This document shows, piece after piece, positions 23,939 to 35,000 of a DNA stretch of 64,000 nucleotides; within the stretch, counting starts at the first letter, position 1, and each line of letters begins with the position of its first letter. The stretch covers positions 21,656 through 85,655 of the forward strand of contig WIXG01000335.1 of assembly GCA_009869945.1 (NCBI GenBank), given 5' to 3'. Both the position numbers and the translations under genes were made by a program. Below the pieces are notes generated by a model. That model ran no database searches. It worked only from the letters and a program-made list of their open reading frames with translations, and was not told the DNA's origin. The stretch comes from Mesaphorura yosii (taxonomy: Eukaryota > Arthropoda > Collembola > Poduromorpha > Tullbergiidae).

Positions 23939-25085
23939 TATAAATTTTTGGCCCTACTTTGTAATTTCAACTCTCAAAACACATTTTGTCATTCTTGTAA
24001 CGAAATTGGGAGCTATTTTCATTCCTTCCCGTTGGTAGTAAATTAAATGTTGCAACAAACAATTGAATAAAAAAAAAAAGCAAAACCACACTTGAATGTG
24101 GAATTGAACTATCACGAAGTTGACGGTTATTTTATGAGAGCAGGTTTTTTTTTACAGTTTCCTGAATTGAATTCTGACCAAGTGTCGTGTTGGTGTTTCA
24201 AGCCTGACGGCTTAACGGATGACACCAAACCAAAATGAATAGAAAAACCGGGTTGGATTTCACGAAGCTCACAGCTTTGGTTCAAGAGTTGCTGAGTTAA
24301 GTAAAAATTTCCAACTTGGCCATGAATTGCTGAATTTGGGAATAATTCTCGTCTGAAATGAATCTTGGCACCAGACCAGAATGAGTAATTAAGCTATTCT
24401 GTCTCATTCCGCTAATTAAATATGTAACAGGTGCCTCAGGAGAATGTGTGTACGTATTTTATTCTTAATTGATAAAAAGCACTTGTCAGTAATTGGCAGA
24501 AGTGAAGAACCGGTTGCCCGAAGAAAATCAAGTGACCACTCTTTCCCCAGATCATTGCAGTAGAAAGAAGCAGAAAAGTTGCAGGCATGACAGTGCTCAT
24601 TAATTCAACATGCTTTTATGGGATAATTTCGACTATCGCTCAATTAAAGAGATTTATGGAATCTCTTCACGCCGCACGCAATGATACACTGATGCAGAAT
24701 AGTTTATTGCTCCAAGGTCAATATAATCGACTGTTGAATGAGGCATAATCAATTAATCAAACAAAAATCTTGTTCTAGCGAATGATTTTAAACGTACACG
24801 TGTAAACTTGGGTGAAGAATGCGACGGCGAGCAGAAATAAAAAAAGATACCGCTGAATCAGGAGATAATTACTTGCTCAAACAACAAAGCTCGACTCAAC
24901 TCGTTTTACTGTCACTCGAGACTGAGAATTCGTCAATGTCGCCTTGTCGCTCAAAATCACGACACGAACACGTCAAATTAGCATTTTAACTTCACGTTTA
25001 GCCACGCAGCAGTCAGTTTCAGCGTCAGCGACTGACGGTCTCGGTCTCTGTGGCTCGGAGGCGAACCTCTCGCAGATTGCGAAAA
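23939..25085. other. Intergenic, nothing recognised
   Basis: About 1.15 kb, AT-rich, with an A-tract at about 24067-24078 after an AATAAA that probably ends the preceding transcript. No coding frame stands out. Confidence 0.45.
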
Positions 25086-25487
25086 ATGATAAAATATCTG
25101 CTGCTTATCACCGTACTTCTGCTGGGTCTGAACTTGGCGTACTTGGGAACCGACCACTTCCTGTTTGTAGCCCTCATTTCGGCATGGACGACAGTTGCAC
25201 AGCCATTGTTGCTGCATACTTTAGCGTTATTAAGAACGTTTGTGCCCTTCCTTTTTGATTTTGTGCTTGAAAACTACGAGAGCATCAGTGCAGTGTTGAG
25301 TTACGTGTTGGAGAACGCGCTGGTGATAATCTGGAGTGTGTTGACATACCTGCCATCGATTGTGATGCTAACGCTAGAAAATTATGGGATTATTGTGAAA
25401 CTACTGGACATTTATATGTATCTGAGCAGTGCGCCAAATTACGCAATTGACGGTATCAAATTCCTTCTGGATTACTTCCTGGATTGA
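25086..25487 (+). CDS. Small, very hydrophobic membrane or secreted protein
   Basis: A single-exon frame of 133 residues from ATG 25086 (AAAATG context). It starts with a signal-anchor-like segment (MIKYLLLITVLLLGLNLAYL). It continues with three or more hydrophobic stretches broken by a repeated LENY(E/G) motif (VLENYESISAVLSYVLENAL, LTLENYGIIVKLLD). It holds almost no Lys or Arg after the start. I recognise no family. The frame extends upstream without a stop, so a 5' exon could add residues. AATAAA near 25830 may be its poly(A) signal. Confidence 0.55.
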   Translation: MIKYLLLITVLLLGLNLAYLGTDHFLFVALISAWTTVAQPLLLHTLALLRTFVPFLFDFVLENYESISAVLSYVLENALVIIWSVLTYLPSIVMLTLENYGIIVKLLDIYMYLSSAPNYAIDGIKFLLDYFLD

Positions 25488-26240
25488 GCACAGATAGACC
25501 ACGCTTCGATTAAATGGTTCGTAAAAGTGCGAAGATTGAAGATTGCATCCACTTCTCAATCTCAAACGGAATCTCAATTTCAGTCGAAACAAAACCTTTA
25601 GATGGATTACGCACGGAGGAATGCTGACTGGACTGCAGACTACGTGATGCTTGTGCAAGCTGCTGTCCTGTCCTTCGACTGACCGTGAACCGCTCAGGCT
25701 GAATCATTCATTTGAAGGGGCAGACTGTTTATGTCAAACTGTATCGAGAGATAATGACACTAGCCTTAACGCATGACTTACACAATCGTACGCTTTATCA
25801 GTTCTTTCTTATCTTATCCTTTGTAAAAGAATAAAGAAATTAGCCATCTTTCTGTGACTGATGTCACCAGACCAAAATTCTGCAATTCAGTATTCAGCGT
25901 TGCATTTGCAATTTCCTCACACGAGTGAGCCAATCCTAATTTGCACTTTGTCCCTGATTTCGTGGTATGACAGACTCCGCGCTGAATCCCGAAAATTGAT
26001 TACTAAATTCTGCATGATCACATGCGACTCCAGACACAGACCCCAACGAATTTAAAGATGCCCATACAAGACGAGTCACTGACACTGGGCTTGGCTTTCA
26101 CCTTCAGCTATAAATATCAAGGAAAGCAGAATTGATATGACACGCGACCCTGCACTTTTACCTCGGCTCTTTCAAGTCAAAACAATTCCATTGTCTTGGG
26201 CAGCTGAACTTCGAATTTTCAGTGTTATCATTTTATCACA
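25488..26240. other. Intergenic region upstream of the SLC22-like gene
   Basis: About 0.75 kb without a convincing gene. It holds a TATA-like site at 26109, listed separately. Confidence 0.4.
26109..26116 (+). promoter_or_regulatory. Candidate TATA box of the SLC22-like gene
   Basis: TATAAATA lies 125-132 bases upstream of the ATG at 26241. This would place a start site near 26140, a plausible 5' UTR length. No transcript evidence is available. Confidence 0.35.
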
Positions 26241-28540
26241 ATGGCCCTTCGTCTTTCTGACCGTCCCGAAGGCATAAATAGAACCCTTTTGCGCGTGGAT
26301 CCAGATTTTAGTACGAATTTGTTGTCCGACATGAAAGGTAATATGGCAAAGACTCCCAGTGACAATCATTTCAAGAGTCAGGATCCGGAAAATGGAAGTG
26401 TTAGAGACACAGGACAAGAAGACCAGCGAATTTCTGTGATGGCCACGTTTCCTGTTCACTCTGAAGCCAAACCTGAATCCTTTGAAGATGTACTTGACTC
26501 AACGGGTAACAAACACCAATTCCATTAAAGGAATCGTGCATATGAGTTGTCCTTTTGAATTATTCCGCAGGTGGATTTGGTCTCTTTCAGTTGCTGATGC
26601 TGATTGTCCTTCTGGGCCCAGAAATTCCAGCGGCCTTCGTCGCATTCATACAAGTATTCGCTGGTAAGTCCCTGCATTTCCTGGGATGCTATTTCCGGTG
26701 TGGATTGAGGAATTGAATCTTTTCAGTGAGAAATCCATCGTCTTGGCTTTGTTCCGACAACAGCACGGACTCCCTTTATGGCAGCCACAATTCATCATGG
26801 AATACTTCACTTGATACCTGCTCCTGTGAACGTGGTAGCATATTTGCTGAAGATGGAACAGATTCGCTCATCACTGAAGTAAGACTTCGGCACACTTAGC
26901 ACTTTAATTCAAGAAGCTTCCTGTATAAAACAATGCCAGTTTTGTTCACTCGCAGTGGAGCTTAATTTGTGAGAGCTCTTGGATTCCGGACTTTATTACA
27001 AGTGTGCAAATGTTCGGAATGCTGGTCGGCTCCTTGTTCACGTCACAGCTGGCAGACTGGTAAGATCGAACCTTCCGTAGTACTGCCGTGGTAGAAGATG
27101 CAATTTTGAAACCGCTTTTAAGGTACGGGCGGAAGCTGACATACATGGGATTGTGTTTGATGATGGCGGTGGGTCAAGGCGTGTCAGCGATCGCGCCGTC
27201 GGCATTTGTGTATGCTTTTGGAAGGTTTTTATGTGGTGCCGGCCTTGCAGGTGAGAAGGGCTTAAAAAGTAGCCTTGCTTGTAAATCTTGCGGGTGGTTT
27301 CGGATTCAAATCGAACCCGGTGACACTTTTCAGGGTTCATGGGTCTGTCGACAGTATATCCGATGGAGTTCCTCACTCCACAGTGGAGGCAGTTGTGCGG
27401 GAGCGTCGGTCCATGGTTCGGACAGTTTTACAACTTGTAAAACTTAATGAATGGTAGGTGAATAATTTTATGCTGTTTTTTTAGGGGCGAAGGCATCATG
27501 CTCCTTGCTGTGGTTGGTTATTACGTCAGGCCGTGGAGAGATTTGCTTTGGATTACAGCTGCACCATTTCTACTGGTTTTCGCGACAGTTCCGTAAGTCT
27601 CCCGTACAAAGTTGATTGGCCGATGGCACGACTCTAGTACAATACAGCAACTGCTGGTTTGCAGATTTCTGCCAGAAAGTCCACGATACCTTCTCCTGAA
27701 CAACAAAGTGGAGCAAGTGGAAAAGGTCCTGCACACAATCGCAAGAGTGAATGGGCACGGAATGGAATTTTCAACGGACATCAGCAAACTCAAACGCATT
27801 GCGTTGGCGGAGAATTCCAGTAGCTCCACCACCAGACACGGTTACTCGTACTTGTTCGTGAAGCCGAGCATTCGAAAGAAGACACTCATTTTGGGTGCCA
27901 TTTGGTTCTCGTGGGCGCTCGTGTACTATGGACTCACGTTCAACATTAAGAATTTACGCGGAGACCCGTCCTTTAATCTGTTTCTGCTCGGAGTCTCGGA
28001 CGCAGTTGGCTATCCAACGGCGCTTCTTGTGAACAACAGAATAGGACGACGAAAATCGCTGATACTGTTCATGAGCCTTGGTGCCGTGTTCCTCGTTAAT
28101 CTCGCGGGTCTCGAGCTGTTGTACGGGAACGACGTTAATTCGACACTCATTGCCATTCTATGCCTGTTTGGGAAGCTGGGCACTGCCGGCGCTCGATCAA
28201 GTGCGAGGATCCTGACGAGTGAATCATTCCCGACAAGCGTTCGCAGCATGGGCTATGGAGTCACGGGTGTAATGGCAGGAGTCGGTGGAATTCTCGCCCC
28301 ACAACTCGTCTATCTCGGATCAGAACGTAAGGGGATTGCTAACGACGCGAAATTTCTCCTAATTAGTATGTTCTATGCTCTAAGAATCTGGTCTGGTTTT
28401 CAGAATGGCGGCCTTTACCCTTCGTGGCATTCGCTGTTATTAGCATACTGGGTTCAGTTTTGGCGCTGAAGCTTCCCGAAACTGCTGGCGGTTCTTTGCA
28501 GGAGCAGACTCATATTTTGAAATCTAACTCAATTAATTAA
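26241..28540 (+). CDS. SLC22-like organic ion transporter (major facilitator superfamily)
   Basis: Nine exons (26241-26505, 26571-26663, 26727-26878, 26956-27059, 27123-27250, 27334-27436, 27485-27592, 27665-28326, 28404-28540) close to 583 residues. After a cytosolic start of about 85 residues comes the first helix (GGFGLFQLLMLIVLLGPEIP). A large extracellular loop has several Asn-x-Ser/Thr sites and Cys residues. Then comes WSLICESSWI, typical of SLC22 proteins. Loop 2-3 is ADWYGRKL, and PESPRYLL precedes the central loop. The C-half contains NRIGRRKS and FPTSVRSMGYG, and the protein ends with LPETAGG. Family members move organic cations, anions or carnitine across the plasma membrane; the substrate cannot be told from sequence. 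Confidence 0.9.
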
Positions 28541-28683
28541 CTGCACTGACTAGCAACTAGCATTAAACCCTTGGCTTTTATTGTACTTAGTCAGACAAGA
28601 ATAATATGAAAATTTTGTTGTTCTACGTATCGTTAATTGCGTTATGAATTTTCAGAACAGAGCCCAGCGACGCGACAGCACAT

Positions 28684-30982
28684 TTATGGCTGCGGCTGTG
28701 TGGGCTCATGAGTTGATGAGGAAGCAGGCTGAGCTGGAAGCGGCGGTGGTGACGGTTGGGGTGCGACACTGCTCTGGCGCTGGTCGTCAGATTTTGGGGC
28801 GTTAGGAGCCTGCAAGGAATGTGATGAGGGTCTCCCGCCCTGAACTTGACCCGCTGTGATTTCGGCTGTCGAACCGGTTGCGAACTGACGCATTTTGGCA
28901 ACGATGGCATTCCTCAGGTCTCTGAACTCCAACGGCTCGTGCTCGACAGTCTCCTCTTCGTCCTCCCTGAATACGAGACGATTCGAATCATTTTGAATTC
29001 GTTCCTTTTCATTCATACAATAGTAGAATGCTTTACAAGTTGAGTGCTTTGCTTACTCTCCAGCGTCAATTCTTCCAGCGATGATCACCTTAGGCTTGTA
29101 CGGCCCACCCGTGGCCTTTCCTCGTGGCCCCTGCGTCCCAGGAGCTCTTGCTGGCAACTGACCGCCGTCGATCTCAACAGACTTGCGAATCTCCAGCATC
29201 GCCTTCGCATGCTGGAGTTCAGTGATTCGATGCTCCAGCACGCCAAGACAAAGTGCGGCATTTCGGGGTTGAATTCCACTTCGATTTCCTTTGCGAAACG
29301 AAAAAGCGCGGGGCGGTTGCATTTATTTAATGAACAGCTGGGCCTCAATCGACCCTTGCAAGTCCAATTTACCAAGCAGCTGGATGATCGGGGCATTTGA
29401 GCAGTCTGCGAGGTTAAAGACTTCCTCCACAAGCCCGACAACGACCTCCATGTTGGCCTCGGCCTCTTTCCATTCAGTGTGCAAATCTTCCAGCTCGTGC
29501 ACCGATTTTGTGTACTCTTTCTCAAGTTCCCGCAGTGCTCGTCGCTGTTTCTTATTTTCAGTTTGCTGCATGAGCGACTTCTCTTCAACCTGCGCCTTCA
29601 ACTCGCGAATTGTATCGTACACCACTTCGACCTCGTTGTTTAAATCCGAAATGTACTTGAATTGGGCAAAGTTCGCTTGCTCTTGTGCCAGGTAGCTTTG
29701 GACGAGTGACTCCACGTCGTGAGTGTTGGCCAGGGCTAACAGATCACGGAAACTGTTTTTGTACGACGCGAGAGTGTCGTCCAGCTGCTTCTCCTTCATG
29801 TGATCCGATCGCTCTAAAGAGTCAACGAATTTACGGACAAATAATCGAACGATTTCAGGATTGGCAAATTTTAATGTCAGCGTGGGTTGTGGGTATTTGA
29901 ATGCTTACGTTGCCTAACTTCATCCTCCTCGATTAAACTTCGGACTCGGCTCTTCGCCACCATAAATGCGTGTCCTTTCTCATCGTGGTGCAAGACTCTG
30001 GAAGAATGAGACCATTTAAATGACCATTGAATTCAGAAAGGCTTGGATCAGCATTAAGCATACCTTTGATACTCCTTCATGTCCAGCACGTGCTGCTTGC
30101 TTTCCTTATCATTGCGTTCACGATGCATGTGAATTTTTGAAGTCGCTTCTTCTCTGTAAACAGCAAACGAATGAAAGACGGTTAAGAACGCCAAGAATCG
30201 TTGCCGAACCTCGCATCGTAAGTGCTTGTCGCGTTGTCCACGATGACTGCCATTTGTCGCTTCAGCCGAGCCAACTTCTGCTTATTGCTTTCGTAGCGTT
30301 GGTAGAAGCGTCCGCGTTCCATCAAGTTTAAATTTATTTCCTTGATCACCTGCTGGTTGTTTGCAGTTTGGGTGTCGAAGAGCGTTGTGACCTGTACAGG
30401 AAGCAGAAATAAAAAACGGGCTCAATTCATGCTGTATTCTGGCAGTCTGAAATTGGAAAGGGGAGATAGAGGCTCTTTTCTTCTTACGTGGTATAAACGA
30501 TCTTCGAGCACTCGCCTCCGCTTCTCGGTCTGGGCGACGGTCATCGACTGGCCAAACAGCGCCTGCACTTTGAGTTTCTGCTGCACCACGCGCTTGGTGA
30601 TTTTGTCAACCTGCTCCTCCATCTCAGCAATTTGGCCGAGTTGGTACACAATTTCCGCTTGGAACTGTATGTACTTGTCTATGATGGTCAGAACCGTGCG
30701 AATCGTCTCCTTGTCCAGTTCCTGATTGTGTCGGGACGTCGCATTCTTGAGATCGGTGAGAAGGTCCTCCTTCTCCGCTTGCAGAAAAGCGAGGACGCGT
30801 CGTTGTCGACCAACTTTTGTTCCGCTCTCCTCCGCGTACGCCTTGCGGTCGCTTTCCATGAGACGGTACTGCCTTTGGAGTCTGAGCAGCTCGTCTCGTG
30901 CCATCGCCTCCAAATCGACGTCCGACTCGGCCCGGCGAATCGAAATCTCACGCCGGGGATCTCCTCGGCATCCTGAAGCCAT
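28684..30982 (-). CDS. ODAD1: Outer dynein arm docking complex subunit (ODAD1/CCDC114-CCDC63 family)
   Basis: Seven exons (30488-30982, 30210-30391, 30064-30153, 29909-29997, 29373-29813, 29057-29288, 28684-28966) close to 603 residues; human ODAD1 is 670. Nearly the whole of residues 15-440 is coiled coil. Family-like stretches include RDELLRLQRQYRLMESDRKA, a segment with GRFYQRYESNKQKLARLKRQ, AQEQANFAQFKYISDLNNEV, and LCLGVLEHRITELQ. The C-terminal 110 residues are Gly/Pro/Ser-rich and disordered. The protein anchors outer dynein arms on ciliary doublet microtubules. In an arthropod this implies motile axonemes, most likely sperm or sensory neurons. CCDC63, a sperm paralogue, is the main alternative name. 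The penultimate intron (29289-29372) removes an in-frame TAA. Confidence 0.88.
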
Positions 30983-32002
30983 CCTGGACGATTTATTAGT
31001 TGGTCACGGCCCACTAAACTAAATTCCGGATGCCAGTCCACTAAAACTGCTGTTATTACAAAAACTACGTACAAAAAACACAACGCAAAGAAGAGAATCC
31101 TAAACTATCAGAAGTTATGAACTGAAAAAGAAAAAAGTCGATGCAAATGAAATGAAATGCAACGCCATGAATTTAAATTGATTTAATATGAATTATAAAG
31201 GTTAACGTAACGCAGGTACGAGTCTCGCAAGCAACAACCGGAAATGAGAAGTGGTCCCATTGCCAATTCCGATTCTGCACTAGTCGAATTCCTTTCCCAC
31301 TCGCTCCGCTGAATAAAGAAGGTCGGTTTCGATTCAGCGGTCGGTTTTTCGTAATTGCATTAATGTTGAGCTTGAAGTGTTCTTAATCCCATGAAATTCC
31401 ATTGCCTTGCATTGCTAAGACAGAGTTTTACTGATGTCCTCATCCTCATAAGACAAAGAAAGAAAGGAGATTTCAAGGTTCAAGGACATTGTGGATTTAT
31501 TCTCGTAAACAAAGTTGCTTAAGTCTATTGACATTGAGTCTATTTGTAACAAATGATAGTGGTCCTTTATCTCTTTGGTAAATTTCTTCTCGACAGGCTT
31601 AATTAGTGTCGCAACTACCCATCCGAAACCCGTCTCGGGAGGAAGGAAGTGTTGGATTATCGTATAAAGTGAAAAACTGACTAAACAGCATCAACGCATC
31701 AGCGTCGTGATACGTGTAGTAGACGGTAGACGAAATTTCATCGATACACGTGTATAGGAAGGATAAAAATCCGTAACAAGAGTCGGTAGTAGTTAAAAGG
31801 TAGTTGCAAAGTTCTAACAAGTTAACAACGCTGGCCTATTCTGCTAGTGTGTTATTGTTCTTACGCAATGCTCGTACAATACTGTTTAGTAACAAGTAAC
31901 AATGCCGTCGTGATCGTGATAGTTAGTCTTAAGACAATAAGTACAATGGATAAAATCTGGTCTCTGGTCTAGTTTCCACCTGCGATGGAGTAATTTCTAT
32001 AT
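30983..32002. other. Intergenic, nothing recognised
   Basis: About 1 kb between the ODAD1 start and the RGS gene stop, both on minus. It should contain the ODAD1 promoter and the RGS 3' UTR. No gene-like frame. Confidence 0.45.
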
Positions 32003-35000
32003 TCAAAGGTAGCCCAACGTTGAGTATGTCTTCACGAACGTCGTCGTTTCTGCCTGAGAACCGTTCCTAGAATTTTAGAGTAGAAAATCATGAGTTCAAG
32101 CCAAGTACTACAATTAATTGTCAACAAGCGCAAAGACTTACTCGTGATCCCAAGGGCAAATCGCCTTGTCGACGTCTTTCTTTACTTCAGGCTCAGTCAC
32201 CAGCACGCTGGGTTGTTCTTGCTGCTGCTGTGCAATATTGTTATTTGTCGTAGTCGTAACGTTAACATTCTTAACTATGCTAGCGGAAGTGTTTGACGGT
32301 TCGGAACTCGTAGGAATTTCTATTGTCGTGGATTCCGGCTTCACCTCCTCCAACCGTGTCTTATCGGACTTTACGCTCTGAGAACTGGCCGTGCTCTGCT
32401 GTCTCAACGGAGTCTTGCTCCCGCCCGTAGTGGCCATTCCTGCGCCCGACGCTGATGAGGTGAGACTGTGCTGACTGTCTTGACTCCGTCGCATGCTCAA
32501 TGCTGCCATGCTGTCGGCCTTCTTCGAACCAGCCGCTGATGCTGCTGAGCCCGTCGAAGCGACGCTGTCTTGCTTCGTGATTGCTGAAGTCGCAGCTGTA
32601 GCGGCGGCGGCAGCAGCAGCAGCCGCTGACGTCGAGGGTTTAGCGGGAGGAATGACAAGCGGTGAGTGCGAAGAGGTTTCGCCAACAACAACAGCTGCAG
32701 CAGTGACGCTGTGTGGCTCGATTTGTTTCGCCACCGACTCCTGGCAGGTGATGCTGCTGCTCGAACAGGGCACTGGTTCATTTGTACTGCTAGAAGGAGA
32801 GTACGAGGAAGAGTACGGAGCATCGGCGCCGGACCCGGCTCGTGTGACGCTGTTGCTCGTACAAGGAAGATTCTGTGACGAAGACGTAATGGTTGTCGAG
32901 GAAAGGTTAGCCGGAATTGAACCCGCTTTTCCGCTCTCAAGCAACGACTTGCTCGTACTCGGCTTCGCTTCCATCAAACTCTGCATGGCTGACTTGTCTG
33001 GAAGCGCGCTGGAACTTTCCCACGGGCACACGTCGTCAAAACTTTGACTCCTGAAATGGCAGAAATTAGATCCAACAAAAAATCTGGATTAGTGCACGTG
33101 TTCCGTAGTATTTCATCGTATTTAACACGAAGACAGTTGTAAGAGTTGATGCAAATGCAGCAATTCAGAGCCACAACGACGATTAATCGTACCAATAATA
33201 CGGACAAAGCCCGCAATCACAATTAGCAATCCCTCCACGACAAAATTAAGCGTACGCGTACAAAGTACAATGCAAATGCACAAAGAAACGAAGAAGCTTA
33301 GTTGGAAGAGCATCCAACTCATTCTTCACTGGATTCCAATCAGCACGAGGATGTGCTGGACAAAAATAGGAAATTAGCAGCCTGGTGTCTACCAGGCTGC
33401 CAGAATGCTTCAGCCATCAAAATCAGAAACATTTTGCAATTCACACAATATGACAGAAACATAAAGAACACGGATCCAAAAAATTCAGGCTCCAACAATG
33501 AAACGAAAAATTCATATTACACGAAGTTTCCGTGTACGAAATGACAAACGAGACAGGCAACAATCAAAACTCAAGACCTTACAAAACACAAAGAGGGTAT
33601 AAATTCTGGCCTCCTTACAAGTTTTTCTGAAAAGGGGCAACTTTAATTTTGTTGTTTTCTGGAAAATCTCCCCTGTAGTGGAAAAATCATGAATCATAAA
33701 TATTCTGGAGCAAACCTGTTGACTTGATATCTTTGCTCAAAGTCGTTTGAGAAATTAGATTTTTCATGTGTTATAGTTAAAATACACAGATGAAGTTCGA
33801 TGTCTTTTGTCATTGCTGACCTGTATGGAGTGTCTGGAAGCTTGGAAAGCTGTTCAGAATCCTGAAGCGAGTCTGCATTCGAGGCCGTTAAGTAGTCACC
33901 CGGCTTAGCCCCGGTAGTTATCAGCATGACTTCATCAGTCGCTTTCACCACTTCGCCGACACCCGCGGTTGCACTCTGCGTTCCAACCGGAAAGATTACC
34001 GGATTCGTACCAGACGACTTTTTCTTGGTTGGTGCGGCAAAGCTGAAGAATCTAAGGCGTAAATGGTGAGAGGAGCCATTAAAAGACGCGGAATCAATAC
34101 GCGTGTATGTGTACGCGGGCATTTTATATATTTTTTACCTTTTCTTTTGACTGATCTGCAACGCGTTCGCGAGAAACGTTTTGTAGTGGTCAGACCTTAT
34201 GTATCTCGGATAGCAGTCTTTTTTCAGGAGCATTGTGTATCTGTGCATCGAAAATATACGCAAGGTTACTGAAAAATTCGAGCTCTCAAGCGGCACCGGT
34301 AGTCAAGCAGATTTCGCTTACACATGATCAGCAGCTGGGTCAAACACAAACCGAGACGGGGCGACGTAGTTCATTTCCTTCTGCACAGCCTCCATTGTCC
34401 TCATATCAATATTAATTTCACATGGAGCACCAGGCGATAAAAATTCACTATGCAAAAATACAAAGTACGCATGAGTAATGAGCAGGTTCAATAAAACCGC
34501 ATTCATTATTTGGATATTATGTAGCGAACTCACTTATAAATCTCTGAAGCCTTCCTTTTAATTTTCGATGCTGGTCCATGTCGTAAATCACGTACGGCGA
34601 GCCAAAACCTTATATTCTCGTGGCAATATTCTTTCTTCAGGTACGCAGTAAATTCACGGAGCCCTAAATCAAGAACACAGCAAATGACCCAGTCTTAAAA
34701 TGTCCAGTAAATCATTGGGCCATCATGTGAATTTAATTAGCATACCGGTGGGATCATAAATCAGGTTCTCCATTGATATACCCCACTTCTTCACTCTTCT
34801 CTCGACGGGAATCTCAACTCTGTACAAAGCACAAGACACAAGAAAAGAAAGGGTTAAAGCCTCTGTGTATTTTGCTTTGACCTGCTAGTCATAATAATTA
34901 TAAACAATGCTGATTGACACAAGACAGAAAACGCAAACGCCAGCGGCCACCCGCCCGGTTGCGTTGTTCGGACTTTGTACTTGGCATGTGCACATTTTTC

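Noticed and set aside
24944-25258. Plus frame overlapping the small hydrophobic ORF
   Set aside because: Different frame, mixed composition, no ATG in good context and no family signal.
32493-33047. 184-codon plus frame with poly-Ala
   Set aside because: It is the antisense of the Ser/Ala-rich RGS7 tail exon, which is fixed by phase-matched splicing on the minus strand.
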